64,000 bases of DNA from Chloroflexota bacterium (GTDB lineage: Bacteria > Chloroflexota > Anaerolineae > B4-G1): positions 1-64,000 of the forward strand of contig JAAEPW010000209.1 in the NCBI GenBank assembly GCA_024232355.1. Direction: 5' to 3'. A program made the translations under genes and the position numbers. A model generated the notes under the pieces. That model saw only the letters and a program-made list of their open reading frames with translations, made no database searches and had not been told where the DNA came from. Below, one piece after another: positions 50,304 through 59,329 of the stretch. Every line of letters starts with the position of its first letter. Positions within the stretch are counted from its first letter, which is position 1.

Positions 50304-51667
50304 AGCCGGTTCGTTTTGCCCATTACGCCATAAACCCCTGTGTGTCCTACCCACGCGACAAGATAGTTACCTGCCCTTTCCACCACGGCGATGTCGTTCG
50401 TCACCCAATCTGTCGGACCGAGGCGGTAGAGGCCCAAAGTATCCGTGACCATTCCATAGAAATTCGATCTAGTAAAACCCAGTGTGAGCTTGAGCGGCAT
50501 ATTCAGACTGCCCAAGGTGCCGGGAATGGACATGGTTATGGTTCCAGATTCAGATATAGAAGGACTGGCATCCAAGTAGAAAAAGTGGTCGATGCCTTGT
50601 AGATCGTGTTGTGTGTTTTGACGACCATCAAAGGTGATGGTAAAAGTTGTATTCGCGTCCACTACCCCAGGCGCAGCGCTCAACAGCGTCAAGTGCTCCG
50701 GGTTCGCCAGCCAAAGGGCGCCACCATCCGGCCCGATGTCGCCAACGGCAAAAGGCATGGGCGTCGGCGTGGGGGATGGGGTAGGCATGGGAGCAGGGCC
50801 AGTTCTGGCGCAGCGAATGCCATTCCTGGTCCACTTGTAAACCTCTGACTCGTCCAGGCGAACGTATGTGGTAACACCTCTCCAACTGTTTTTCCACGAA
50901 CCTCCACGTACCACGCCTTCATTTTTATCCGTGCTTCCCGCTCCCTGGGGATTGTGATACGGCGAGTTGTGGTAATAGCGACTCGCGTAAATATCGCTGG
51001 TCCATTCGCAGACGTTGCCCGCCATATCCAATGCTCCGTATGGGCTGACATTTTCGGGATAGCTGCCCACTGCAACTGTATCCCCCACACAATTATATTC
51101 ACGATCAATACCCCACCGATAGTTCGCTCGATCACACGAAGGCTCATCGTTGCCCCACGGAAACAGGCGCAGGTCTGTTCCACGTGCCGCCTTTTCCCAC
51201 TCGGCCTCTGTAGGCAGCCGTTTCCCGGCCCATTGACAAAAAGCCCTGGCCCGATGCGAATCTACATAGATCACGGGATAATTATCAAACTGGGGATTCT
51301 TGTAATAGTTCGAGCGAGTTTCAGACCGGTCATCAAGGGGAGGCAGACAAGCTCCTGCTTCCTCACAGGCCTGGTACTGGGCGTTTGTGACTTCGGTGCG
51401 ATCAATGTAAAAGCTATCTAGGTACACAGTGTGCACGGGACGCGCATCGACGTCACAATGCTCGTACGAGAGGTCATAGGCGCATCCCATAGAGAATGGA
51501 CCTGCTGGCACAAACACTTGGACACTGATTTGAGCAGCATTCGCGCCGCTCCAACGATCCCCCGAGGGCTTTGCAAGAGTGGGGACAGCAACTATGCTAA
51601 TCAATAGCAAACTAAACCCGGATAAAAGAACAAATAGAAAAGCCATTTTGGAATTCACTAATTTCAT
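50270..51667 (-). CDS. Secreted SUMF1/FGE-sulfatase-domain protein with C-terminal beta domain
   Basis: The product has 465 residues. A signal segment (FLFVLLSGFSLLLISIVAVP) leads to a formylglycine-generating-enzyme-like (SUMF1/EgtB/PvdO) domain at about 50-290: VPAGPFSMGC, EVTNAQYQACEEAG, GKRLPTEAEWEKAARGTDLR, GALDMAGNVCEWTSD and RGGSWKNSWRG. After a Pro/Thr linker (PMPTPSPTPTPMP) comes a beta-rich domain and the end RLYLPVVFRGAD, a Chloroflexota-type secreted-protein signature. Only one Cys of the catalytic pair region is seen (IRCAR), so true formylglycine formation is doubtful; such domains often act as non-enzymatic binding modules. Position outside the cell agrees. The convergent overlap with the CotH gene at 50270-50303 is unusual. 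Confidence 0.85.
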   Translation of the reverse strand: MKLVNSKMAFLFVLLSGFSLLLISIVAVPTLAKPSGDRWSGANAAQISVQVFVPAGPFSMGCAYDLSYEHCDVDARPVHTVYLDSFYIDRTEVTNAQYQACEEAGACLPPLDDRSETRSNYYKNPQFDNYPVIYVDSHRARAFCQWAGKRLPTEAEWEKAARGTDLRLFPWGNDEPSCDRANYRWGIDREYNCVGDTVAVGSYPENVSPYGALDMAGNVCEWTSDIYASRYYHNSPYHNPQGAGSTDKNEGVVRGGSWKNSWRGVTTYVRLDESEVYKWTRNGIRCARTGPAPMPTPSPTPTPMPFAVGDIGPDGGALWLANPEHLTLLSAAPGVVDANTTFTITFDGRQNTQHDLQGIDHFFYLDASPSISESGTITMSIPGTLGSLNMPLKLTLGFTRSNFYGMVTDTLGLYRLGPTDWVTNDIAVVERAGNYLVAWVGHTGVYGVMGKTNRLYLPVVFRGAD

Positions 51668-51682
51668 TATTTTCCTTTGGGC

Positions 51683-51795
51683 ACTGGTTCAGTTGAATGG
51701 GATTACGATGTAGCCGAGGTTTCCATAGCGCGTAAGGCCCTGCGAGGTATGGAAACCTCGGCTACTATCCAGAAATCCCACCCAACTGAACTAGT
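51683..51795. repeat. Palindromic repeat family A, copy 3 (best copy)
   Basis: The core at 51710-51765 has perfect 18-base inverted arms, GTAGCCGAGGTTTCCATA and its complement, around 20 bases. Outer flanks ACTGGTTCAGTTGAATGGGA and its inverse (ending CAACTGAACTAGT) extend the palindrome to about 113 bases. It lies between two minus-strand genes with no frame of its own. The form is that of a small inverted-repeat element. Confidence 0.85.
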
Positions 51796-51810
51796 ACCTT
51801 CCTTTGATCA

Positions 51811-54183
51811 TTACTCAATTTCGATAAAGGCCAATGCTATGTTATCGTCGTCACTGGCCATCAAGCGTGTCATGTCATCAAGCCAATATGCGCCGCCGCG
51901 CAACTGGTAGCTGGTCAACGGTGCGTCGTTCGGGATCGTCAATACGTGGCGTTGCACGATCACATCACCCGGCTGCCATTGCTCAACCGTCACACCCAAT
52001 CTATCCCCTGTCGCGATGGGTACACCATTCGCATCCGTTAGATGCAACATCAGTGAGAGCGGGCGGGATGGGCGCTCGACCACACGCCAATACGTTAGCA
52101 CCTCCACCGATGTGCCTTGCCGGGTCGATTGTGGCGCGTAGTAGCCCAAAAATGTCAACGTTCCATCCAACGTGACATCCCCTTGCTCAATGGTCGCCGG
52201 TGGCGTGACCATCCTGCCCGTCCATTCCCAGATCGTAAAGGGCGGCAGATCACCCGGTGTCGGTTGCACATAGCTCAGACGTAGTGCGGTCAAATTCAAA
52301 CCCTTTACCCAGTCAGGATACCACTCCAGGCGCTCTCCCCCCACCGGCCAGCGCAATTTGTCAATTCCGGGTGTCGTTCGGGCGTACCATCCCACGGATG
52401 CGCCTCCATCCGGAAAGACCCAACTTGTTTCGCAATCAAAATAGATCCGCCGCAGCGAGTTGGAACCAAACCCTTGTGCAATAACGTCTGCCGTGAGCGG
52501 CACGACTGGAAGCGTACACTGGGCGACCCAATTGCCCTGGCTCTCTTCCACTTCGTAGAGAAACATCACGTGCCCGATTTTCGCTTGTGGCGGGCGGTGC
52601 TGGAACCAGTCATACGTCGAGGGAAGCGGCAGCGGCACGCCATCCAACGTCGTCGCACTGATGGCATATAGACCCGGCCCCGGGTTAAAGCGTCTGGGCA
52701 ACACCGGGGGCGCGCTGGTCATCGGTGCAATTGGCTCATACCGCACGCCATACGTCGCGGGGTCGAGAAAGGTGAACGTGGACAGTTTCACCGGCTCTAG
52801 GTTGTTCCGCCGTTGATGTTCGGCCAGTGCCTTGAATGTCTGTCCCCAATCCGTGTTGGAATCGGCCAGATAGCGATAGCCATGGTCCATTCCACCTGCG
52901 ATGGGATTAAAATAGGCCAGATAGTGGGGAGAGATCGACAACGTACCCACACACAAGCACGCGATCAGAACCCAACCAGCGATACGTGCTGCGCGCTCCC
53001 TGGCGACGAGTGTGAGACGGGATGCGGACACGAAAAGGAACGGCAGCACGGGCAGCAGGTGACGGTAGCCAATGTTGATCGTGCTGGTCAAGCTGAAAAC
53101 GGCGTACACCAGAGGAAAAAGACCCACGGTCAGTTCGTCCATTATGCCACGTCGCCGTCCGAACAGCAGCGCGGCGATGGTCAGCGCGGTGAACGTCAAA
53201 GTAAGCAGCGGTGTCTTGAGCACAAAAGCGAGCGGGAAATACTGCCACCAACCGTGCATCCCGTTTTGGCCCAGCAAGAACGACTCTCGCCCGTAGGAGA
53301 TGACGTCCCTCAAGCGCAGCCAGCGCTCAATGTGGCTCGCTGCCGGCAAGGGGATTGTCCCCTGCGCGACCTGGGGCAGTGTGCGTAGCTCGAATAGATA
53401 CAGGCCCCACACCACGAGCGCGGACACCATGACCATAGCGCCATAAGAGACCGTCCGGCGCAATATCGTCTTTGTTCGCGCTTTATCTTTTGCCCCTTTC
53501 ATCCAGGTATCTATCAACGTCAGCAGTCCGAGCACCGGCAGTAACAGGGTCGCGGTCAGCTTGGCCCCTTGCGCCAATCCCAACAATAGCGCCGCCGCCC
53601 ACCAACGATGCTGGCTGGTGGGTGCTTTTTGATAGCGCGCAAAGGCCCACACGGCCCAAAAGATAAAGGCGACTGCGCCCATATCGGTCGTCGCCAGGCT
53701 GCCGTGGGCCAGGATATTGGGGTCAAAGGTCATTAGGGCCAACGCGCACAAGCCTGCCGTCGGGCCAAAGCAGTTTGCGGCCCAACGATAGACCGTCGCG
53801 GCCAGCAATAGCGTCAGTAACGCCACGAGCACGCGCGGGGCGACGATCACCCGATCAATGGGTTGATAAGGCAGCAGGGTCTCCTGCGCGACCGAGATCA
53901 GGTCCCCTTTGGCCCAGCCGTCCGCTTGTTCCGGTGGGGCCAAGTCGGGTACGAAAAAGAGGGGCCAGGAAAACAGCGCTTTGACCAGCGGCACGTGTTC
54001 ATCCATCAACCGCATTTGGCCAGTGCGGAGGTATCCATAGCCGCTGGTGATGTGAAAGCCCTCGTCAATCGTCATTGAGAGTTGCGTCGCGGCGGTAAGT
54101 AGTTGGGCAAACATCACGGCTAATAACAGGAGCGCGGCCAACGATTGCCAACGCCACGGGGATGGGTGTGCGGCTGGCTTCAT
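51811..54183 (-). CDS. GT39-type glycosyltransferase, DE-H paralogue family
   Basis: The product has 790 residues. Outer loop 1 is MTIDEGFHITSGYGYLRTGQ with DEHVPLVKALFSWPL; the usual HPP is HVP here. TINIGYRHLLPVLPFLF and DSNTDWGQTFKALAEHQRRN place it with the paralogues. There are about eleven helices, a middle soluble part, and the shared beta-sandwich end (LTFLGYYAPQSTRQG, VEQWQPGDVIVQRHVL). The ATG at 54183 follows AGGA by five bases and begins one base after the stop of the gene upstream; a 19-codon extension is rejected. The pair is one operon driven by the promoter at 56563-56590. It is probably a polyprenyl-phosphate-sugar-dependent transferase; substrate unknown. Confidence 0.87.
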   Translation of the reverse strand: MKPAAHPSPWRWQSLAALLLLAVMFAQLLTAATQLSMTIDEGFHITSGYGYLRTGQMRLMDEHVPLVKALFSWPLFFVPDLAPPEQADGWAKGDLISVAQETLLPYQPIDRVIVAPRVLVALLTLLLAATVYRWAANCFGPTAGLCALALMTFDPNILAHGSLATTDMGAVAFIFWAVWAFARYQKAPTSQHRWWAAALLLGLAQGAKLTATLLLPVLGLLTLIDTWMKGAKDKARTKTILRRTVSYGAMVMVSALVVWGLYLFELRTLPQVAQGTIPLPAASHIERWLRLRDVISYGRESFLLGQNGMHGWWQYFPLAFVLKTPLLTLTFTALTIAALLFGRRRGIMDELTVGLFPLVYAVFSLTSTINIGYRHLLPVLPFLFVSASRLTLVARERAARIAGWVLIACLCVGTLSISPHYLAYFNPIAGGMDHGYRYLADSNTDWGQTFKALAEHQRRNNLEPVKLSTFTFLDPATYGVRYEPIAPMTSAPPVLPRRFNPGPGLYAISATTLDGVPLPLPSTYDWFQHRPPQAKIGHVMFLYEVEESQGNWVAQCTLPVVPLTADVIAQGFGSNSLRRIYFDCETSWVFPDGGASVGWYARTTPGIDKLRWPVGGERLEWYPDWVKGLNLTALRLSYVQPTPGDLPPFTIWEWTGRMVTPPATIEQGDVTLDGTLTFLGYYAPQSTRQGTSVEVLTYWRVVERPSRPLSLMLHLTDANGVPIATGDRLGVTVEQWQPGDVIVQRHVLTIPNDAPLTSYQLRGGAYWLDDMTRLMASDDDNIALAFIEIE

Positions 54184-54184
54184 C

Positions 54185-56551
54185 TCAATCCTGTACCTCA
54201 ATTTGCCCGACCAGCAGCCGGTCGCCGACCACATCACCATTTTGCAGGATGGGCAAGCGTTCTACGTCGGGCAGCGTGTAGGCGCCGGTCTGTAGCCAGT
54301 ATGTGCCTGACGCGGTATCGGGCGGCGTCGTGATCTCGTGACGTTGCACGATCACGTCGCCCGGCCGCCACTGGTCAATGGGAACACCCAGTCCGTCACC
54401 CACCGCGACCGGGACGCCGTTTGTATCCAACAGGTGCGCCATCAAGGATAGCGGTTGCGTGGGTGTCTGGATGACGTGCCAATAGGTCTGGACCGTTTCT
54501 CCTTTGGTCGTGTACCCCAGGAATTCCAAGCCGCCGCCCACTTTTACCGGGGATGTCAACGTCACACCCTCCGCCTCGGCCTGGACCGGCGGCCAATCAC
54601 TGGGAGCAGCATAGACCTGGACCGGTGACAGTCCCTCCAACGGGTCCTGCCCAAACCATTCATAGACCGTAAAAGGCGGTACAAAGCCGGAGCGGGTCTG
54701 TTCGTAGGCCACCCGCGTCCGTTGGGTGTGTATCGCACTCATTTCCAGGCCCGCGGCATCGCGCGCGTGGACGTACCAACCGCTTCCCGGTGGGTAGAGC
54801 CAACTGTTGCCACAATCAAAGTACGCCATGCGCAAATCGTCCTGTCCTAGGCCCTCCATCAACACATCCGGCGGCAGCGGCGCAACGGGGGTGGTGCACT
54901 GCGCGGCCCATTCGGTTGGCGGGTGGGCGCTCACCTGGTAGACAAACATCGCGTGCCCTACCCGCCTCACAGGCTCAATTTGGCGAAAATAATCAAACAT
55001 CTCTGCGTCGGCCACCACGACACCCTGCAAAGTGGTCGCGCTGATGGCATAGACGCCCGGCGCAGGGTTAAAGCGGCGCGGCAGCACCGGCGGCGCATCG
55101 GGCCACGGCGGCAGCGGGACATAGTCTAGGCCATAGGCGCGTGGATCGTTGATGGTGTATTGACTCAGGCCGAACTCGGTGACGTTATGCTCATCCACGT
55201 ATTGCTTGAGCGCCTTCCAGGTCTGTCCCCAGTCCAGGTTCGAGTCGGTCAGATAACGGTATCCGCCGTCTATTCCGCCAGCGAACGAGTTGAAATATGC
55301 CAGGTACCAAGGGAAAAGCGCCAACGTGACCCCCACGCAGCCAGCCAGCGCCACCCGGCCCGTCCAGCGCCAGCTCATCGGGACTCGTGCAAAGAGCGGA
55401 GCTAGCCGAGACACCCACACGAACAGGAAAGGCAATATCGGCAGCAGATGCCGGTAGCCAATGTTGATCCCGCTGGTCAAGCTGATACCAAAGTAGAGCA
55501 ACGGCAGCGCCGACAGAGCCGCTTCGCCACGCCACCCTGCCGACCGCGCGCGTCGTCCTAACAGCCCTAGCGCTGTCAGCAGAAACAAGACCAGTGTCAG
55601 TGGTGGTGTCTTGAGTGCAAAAGCGATCGGGAAATAATACCACACGCCGTGATGATAGTTCTGCCCCATCAAAAAGGCCGAGTGGCCCTCGCGCATGTGT
55701 TCCTGTAACTTGAGCAAGGGCAAAAAGTGACTTGGCGCTGGAATCGGGAACGACCAACCGGGCACAGTGCCGAACTCGAAACGGTACAATGCCCACAGCA
55801 CGACAAAGGCTATGCCCCCCGCTACGAGTGTTTGCCGCAGGTATGGGGATAGGGATCGCTGGGGCGGCCTCCCCAGCAGGACAAACAGACCGTAAATTGG
55901 CAGCAGCATCAAAACCGTTGATTTGACGCCCAGCGCCAACCCCAATACGACCGCCGCGGTCAGGCAACGCCGCCACGACGGCCCGTTCTTTTGTCTGATC
56001 CAACGCCAAAAGGTGTACATGGCCGCAAATATCGCGCACGTCGCGCCCAGGTCGGTGGCAGCGACGCCCGCGTGGGCCAGGATATTGGGGTCAAAGGCAC
56101 ACAAGACCAGCGCCAAAAGTCCGGCTCGTGAACCAAACGCATCCGCCGCCCAGCGATAGACCAGCGCAGCCAGCAGTATGCCGATCAGCATCGTCGGCAC
56201 TCGCGCTGCAAACACCAGGGTTTCGATGGGAGCGTATGGCACGACGACGTGTTGCGCTGCGACGATCAGATTTGCGTCATCCCACCCGGGTGCATTGCGT
56301 GGGTCGGGCAAGCGTGGCTGGGCGAGCAACAGCGGGGCGGCTTGCAGCATTTTGAGCAAGGGAGGGTGTTCTTCTACCAGACGATAATCACCGGTTAGCA
56401 GGCAAGCATAACCACTGGTGATATGCAGCGGTTCATCCAATGTGATGGATGTGTAGCGTGCGGCCAGAACGACCTGAGAAAATAATACCAACAGTAATCC
56501 ACATGCCGCCAGTTGTCGACGATTCTTCAAGGAAAAGGTTTCTCTACACAT
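54185..56551 (-). CDS. GT39-type glycosyltransferase, DE-H paralogue family
   Basis: The product has 788 residues. ITLDEPLHITSGYACLLTGD and EEHPPLLKMLQAAPLLL carry the acid pair and HPP motif, with DSNLDWGQTWKALKQYVDEH and GINIGYRHLLPILPFLFVWV downstream. There are eleven or so helices, then soluble regions and the common tail (LEFLGYTTKGETVQT, IDQWRPGDVIVQRHE). The ATG at 56551 lies only 11 bases from a consensus -10 box, with no Shine-Dalgarno, which suggests leaderless translation. A TTG at 56590, which would extend the protein, coincides with the -35 box and is unlikely. It is the first gene of a two-gene operon with the paralogue at 51811-54183, presumably a recent tandem duplicate. Confidence 0.87.
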   Translation of the reverse strand: MCRETFSLKNRRQLAACGLLLVLFSQVVLAARYTSITLDEPLHITSGYACLLTGDYRLVEEHPPLLKMLQAAPLLLAQPRLPDPRNAPGWDDANLIVAAQHVVVPYAPIETLVFAARVPTMLIGILLAALVYRWAADAFGSRAGLLALVLCAFDPNILAHAGVAATDLGATCAIFAAMYTFWRWIRQKNGPSWRRCLTAAVVLGLALGVKSTVLMLLPIYGLFVLLGRPPQRSLSPYLRQTLVAGGIAFVVLWALYRFEFGTVPGWSFPIPAPSHFLPLLKLQEHMREGHSAFLMGQNYHHGVWYYFPIAFALKTPPLTLVLFLLTALGLLGRRARSAGWRGEAALSALPLLYFGISLTSGINIGYRHLLPILPFLFVWVSRLAPLFARVPMSWRWTGRVALAGCVGVTLALFPWYLAYFNSFAGGIDGGYRYLTDSNLDWGQTWKALKQYVDEHNVTEFGLSQYTINDPRAYGLDYVPLPPWPDAPPVLPRRFNPAPGVYAISATTLQGVVVADAEMFDYFRQIEPVRRVGHAMFVYQVSAHPPTEWAAQCTTPVAPLPPDVLMEGLGQDDLRMAYFDCGNSWLYPPGSGWYVHARDAAGLEMSAIHTQRTRVAYEQTRSGFVPPFTVYEWFGQDPLEGLSPVQVYAAPSDWPPVQAEAEGVTLTSPVKVGGGLEFLGYTTKGETVQTYWHVIQTPTQPLSLMAHLLDTNGVPVAVGDGLGVPIDQWRPGDVIVQRHEITTPPDTASGTYWLQTGAYTLPDVERLPILQNGDVVGDRLLVGQIEVQD

Positions 56552-56562
56552 TGTGCGGGGCA

Positions 56563-56590
56563 AGTATACTTGCTCGACTTGAGATGTCAA
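56563..56590 (-). promoter_or_regulatory. Consensus promoter, probably giving a leaderless mRNA
   Basis: On the minus strand TTGACA (56585-56590), 16-base spacer, TATACT (56563-56568). The ATG at 56551 lies 11 bases beyond, so the 5' leader would be only about 4-5 bases. Confidence 0.65.
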
Positions 56591-56613
56591 GGCAAACTAA
56601 ACGCATTTGGGAG

Positions 56614-58998
56614 CTAGTGCTGGACGGGTAACACGCCGTCGACCAGCACCCCAAAGGATGCGGGTGTGACAGCATCACCCGTGGTCACAAAAGAAATCCC
56701 TCGATCATCGTCAAATGCCCCAGTAGGGCCCGGTGCCAAGAGGACGAGGTTATCATTTGCCCCCAAGTTGAATCCGGGGTCGATGTCTGTGTCCAGGTAA
56801 GAGCCAGAGGCGTGTAGGACCATTAACCGATCTGGAGTATTTACGTCGTCTTGCATCTTTTCCCCTTTTCCTGCCAGGAGAGGAGAGAAAACAATCTGGA
56901 TGGTCGTGCCTTGTGGTACGTGAGCAAAGGCTGGGTGGTCAGAAAAAATCAACGAGCCTTCGTCGGTTGCGGTTTTCGTGTCATTATCGGTCACGCGCCA
57001 TCCCCGCAGGTCAATGCCGCCGGAACGCATCACATACAGTTCAAAGTAACTGCCGGTGATGTGACTGTTTTCGTCACTGGGATACCCTGTCAGGACCACG
57101 TCGCCAGGACGGGGCATACTCTCATCGACGATCTCAAAGCGTGGAGTGATTTTCTGCGACGTTTCAACCGTCAACGTGATAATCGGAGTTTGTGGCAGAC
57201 TCGGCGGGTCCCAGCCTGCAAAGTGGTATCCGGGCGCTGGCACGGCTGTGATCCGGACGGGTATGCCCTGAAAGTAGATACCTTGCCAGGGCAAATCCCG
57301 CGCAAGGTATCCATTGACGGCAACGTAGCCGGACCCGCTGGTTGGCGGATTGAGGAAAAGCTGTGCTGTACCGTTCAGATCGAAATGTTCGACAACATGT
57401 TGTCGAACAAAATCAGGTCGGAAGCGAGCAAAATCGCGCAACTCTTGTACATTGCTTTTCCAGTTGGTAGAACTGGCCCATCGGATCGTTTCGTAGGCAA
57501 TGTCTGGCTCGAGTTCGGCGGCCAGAACATCAATGTGAGCGATGACGGATGTGGGCGCAAGCGTGGTGTTGAGCAAATCGACGGTGCGGGAAAGAAAGCG
57601 TTGGAGAAATACTGGGTTTTCTAACAACTTGCGCCACAAGAGCACCTCGCGTCCATTTGTTAGATAATGATCAAAAGTTTGTAACTGTTCCACTGAATTC
57701 CAGTCCACGCGACTGTACGGGCGCACCGGGCGCGCGCCAAACGTTCTATCATTGTCCCAAAATAGCCACTGCCAGCGACCACCCTGCACGCGAGGGCGAA
57801 ACTGCTGTATGTTGTGAAACGGCCAGTCGACGTTGGCCGCATAGATATAGAGTATATGATAGTCAATAAAGTTCGCAATGTCGACCTGACTTTGAACGTA
57901 GGCGTAATGAGCCGGATATGCCAGATCGTGGGTCTCGACGAATTGCAAGAGATGATCCCAATGTTGGCGATCTCCCATAAGAATCGTTTGGTCCCAGGCA
58001 TGTTCAGGCGTATCCAGATAATCGGCCGACTCGATGCGATAATGATCCATCAGAAAACGGCTGTCGATGCGCTCGCGTATCTGATAGATTCCCCACGAAT
58101 CGCCATTGACGAACAACAAGACTGGTTGGCTGCGGGTAGCGTATCCGCCGAGTTGAAATGCCAGATTATCGACCAGTTGATTCCGTATCAGTGTCCAGTT
58201 CATGTTGTAGAGAGTCATTCCATCTTGCCCGCCATTGTGTAAAACCAAGCGCTTGAAGGACTGCACGTTCGAGTTGGCATTGCCGTCTGCAAAGAGGGGA
58301 TACGCCAGTTTGCTGCCCCCGTATTCCTGGCGAAAGTAGAGCCGCAACGCCTTTTTGTCAAAGCGGCGGCTCCCTCCGCCGTGGATGCGGACCCCGGCGG
58401 GGATGTGGAACCCCGATCTATGGTCTTGATCCACGTAGGTGACGTCTACCGCTCGTTCCCAATCGTTCCCTCTGCCATCAAAATTGACATAGATGCCGCG
58501 TTCCACATCCCATAGGTCACTGGGGTCTATGATCAGCGAGATCATTGGCAGCTTGGCTGGCACACCCACAAAGTAGGATGCACTGACAACTGGCCCCAAC
58601 TCACCGTCGGGCAGAACGGCCCGGGCACGGATGACAGTGACGGCGGGCGTAGCGGTGCTCAGATGAATGGGGCGACCATAAACTGTTCCAACGGTGTGCG
58701 TGGGTAGACTGCCATCCGCCGTAAAAATTACTTGGGCGTGGGAATTGGGGATACTGATCGTCAGTTGAATATCTTGGTCGTAATAGCCGCTGGGAATTGA
58801 AAAGACGGGGGTCAACAGGGGGCCTGCTTCTACGGACGATTGATGACCCGCAAATACTCCCCCCACATACATCGCAGCCAGTGCCAGGATTGTGAAAAAC
58901 GCAATCCACAGATGAGCAGATACTTTGGATGTTTGGGGAGTCGAATTAGGGAATTCCAAAGAAATAAATCTCCCAAACAGATTTTGTGATGCAGTCAA
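56614..58998 (-). CDS. Membrane-anchored CotH kinase family protein with chitobiase-C-like and lamin-tail domains
   Basis: The product has 794 residues with the same plan as the gene at 47652: helix 29-50, chitobiase-C-like domain 60-143 (PVFSIPSGYYDQDIQLT), CotH domain about 150-550, a beta repeat (GYHFAGWDPPSLPQ) and a lamin-tail domain (LRGWRVTDNDTKTA). The CotH core looks intact: VRIHGGGSRRFDKKALRLYF, Asp391 in NVDWPFHN, and WDND with Asp415 and Asp417. It is the best candidate for an active surface protein kinase in the window. The annotated start is a TTG at 58998 (AAGG five bases up); a TTG at 58959 with GGGAGA is an equal alternative. Both lie inside repeat E. A promoter is at 59173-59200. 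Confidence 0.85.
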   Translation of the reverse strand: MTASQNLFGRFISLEFPNSTPQTSKVSAHLWIAFFTILALAAMYVGGVFAGHQSSVEAGPLLTPVFSIPSGYYDQDIQLTISIPNSHAQVIFTADGSLPTHTVGTVYGRPIHLSTATPAVTVIRARAVLPDGELGPVVSASYFVGVPAKLPMISLIIDPSDLWDVERGIYVNFDGRGNDWERAVDVTYVDQDHRSGFHIPAGVRIHGGGSRRFDKKALRLYFRQEYGGSKLAYPLFADGNANSNVQSFKRLVLHNGGQDGMTLYNMNWTLIRNQLVDNLAFQLGGYATRSQPVLLFVNGDSWGIYQIRERIDSRFLMDHYRIESADYLDTPEHAWDQTILMGDRQHWDHLLQFVETHDLAYPAHYAYVQSQVDIANFIDYHILYIYAANVDWPFHNIQQFRPRVQGGRWQWLFWDNDRTFGARPVRPYSRVDWNSVEQLQTFDHYLTNGREVLLWRKLLENPVFLQRFLSRTVDLLNTTLAPTSVIAHIDVLAAELEPDIAYETIRWASSTNWKSNVQELRDFARFRPDFVRQHVVEHFDLNGTAQLFLNPPTSGSGYVAVNGYLARDLPWQGIYFQGIPVRITAVPAPGYHFAGWDPPSLPQTPIITLTVETSQKITPRFEIVDESMPRPGDVVLTGYPSDENSHITGSYFELYVMRSGGIDLRGWRVTDNDTKTATDEGSLIFSDHPAFAHVPQGTTIQIVFSPLLAGKGEKMQDDVNTPDRLMVLHASGSYLDTDIDPGFNLGANDNLVLLAPGPTGAFDDDRGISFVTTGDAVTPASFGVLVDGVLPVQH

Positions 58999-59125
58999 AG
59001 AGACCTTGAAAAGGCAGGTTATGATGGAATTCCTCGAGCTTTTCCGGTTATTTTGTAACTCGCGTGTGATTTACGAGATTCTCCACCGTAAATTTTGAGG
59101 GGAATTAAAAACTGGAAAAGCCTCA
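58948..59125 (-). repeat. Dispersed repeat E, copy 2
   Basis: Inverted relative to 8601-8740 and about 40 bases longer. It covers the 5' leader and first codons of the CotH gene at 56614-58998. The start region of that protein is therefore repeat-derived. Confidence 0.75.
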
Positions 59126-59172
59126 AGTCTGGCGCATTACTTGGAAAGCACCCTCGTTCAATAGTTGAGTAT

Positions 59173-59200
59173 AGTGTAACTTGATTCGACGGCTTGTCAA
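59173..59200 (-). promoter_or_regulatory. Promoter for the CotH gene at 56614
   Basis: On the minus strand TTGACA (59195-59200), 16-base spacer, TACACT (59173-59178). This implies a 5' leader of about 165-170 bases containing repeat E. Confidence 0.55.
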
Positions 59201-59329
59201 CTGGAGCCAAGCTGGACAATGGGTGACTTTTGTGGATAATGAAACTTGGCAGAATAATGTCAGGGAGAAACGAGTGGAGGAGCGACGGGTTATGGTGATG
59301 CAAAACAAGAGATTGGAGACCATAGATCG

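Noticed and set aside
56552..56590. TTG start at 56590 for the GT39 gene
   Set aside because: The TTG is part of the -35 box TTGACA, so the extension would not be transcribed from this promoter.
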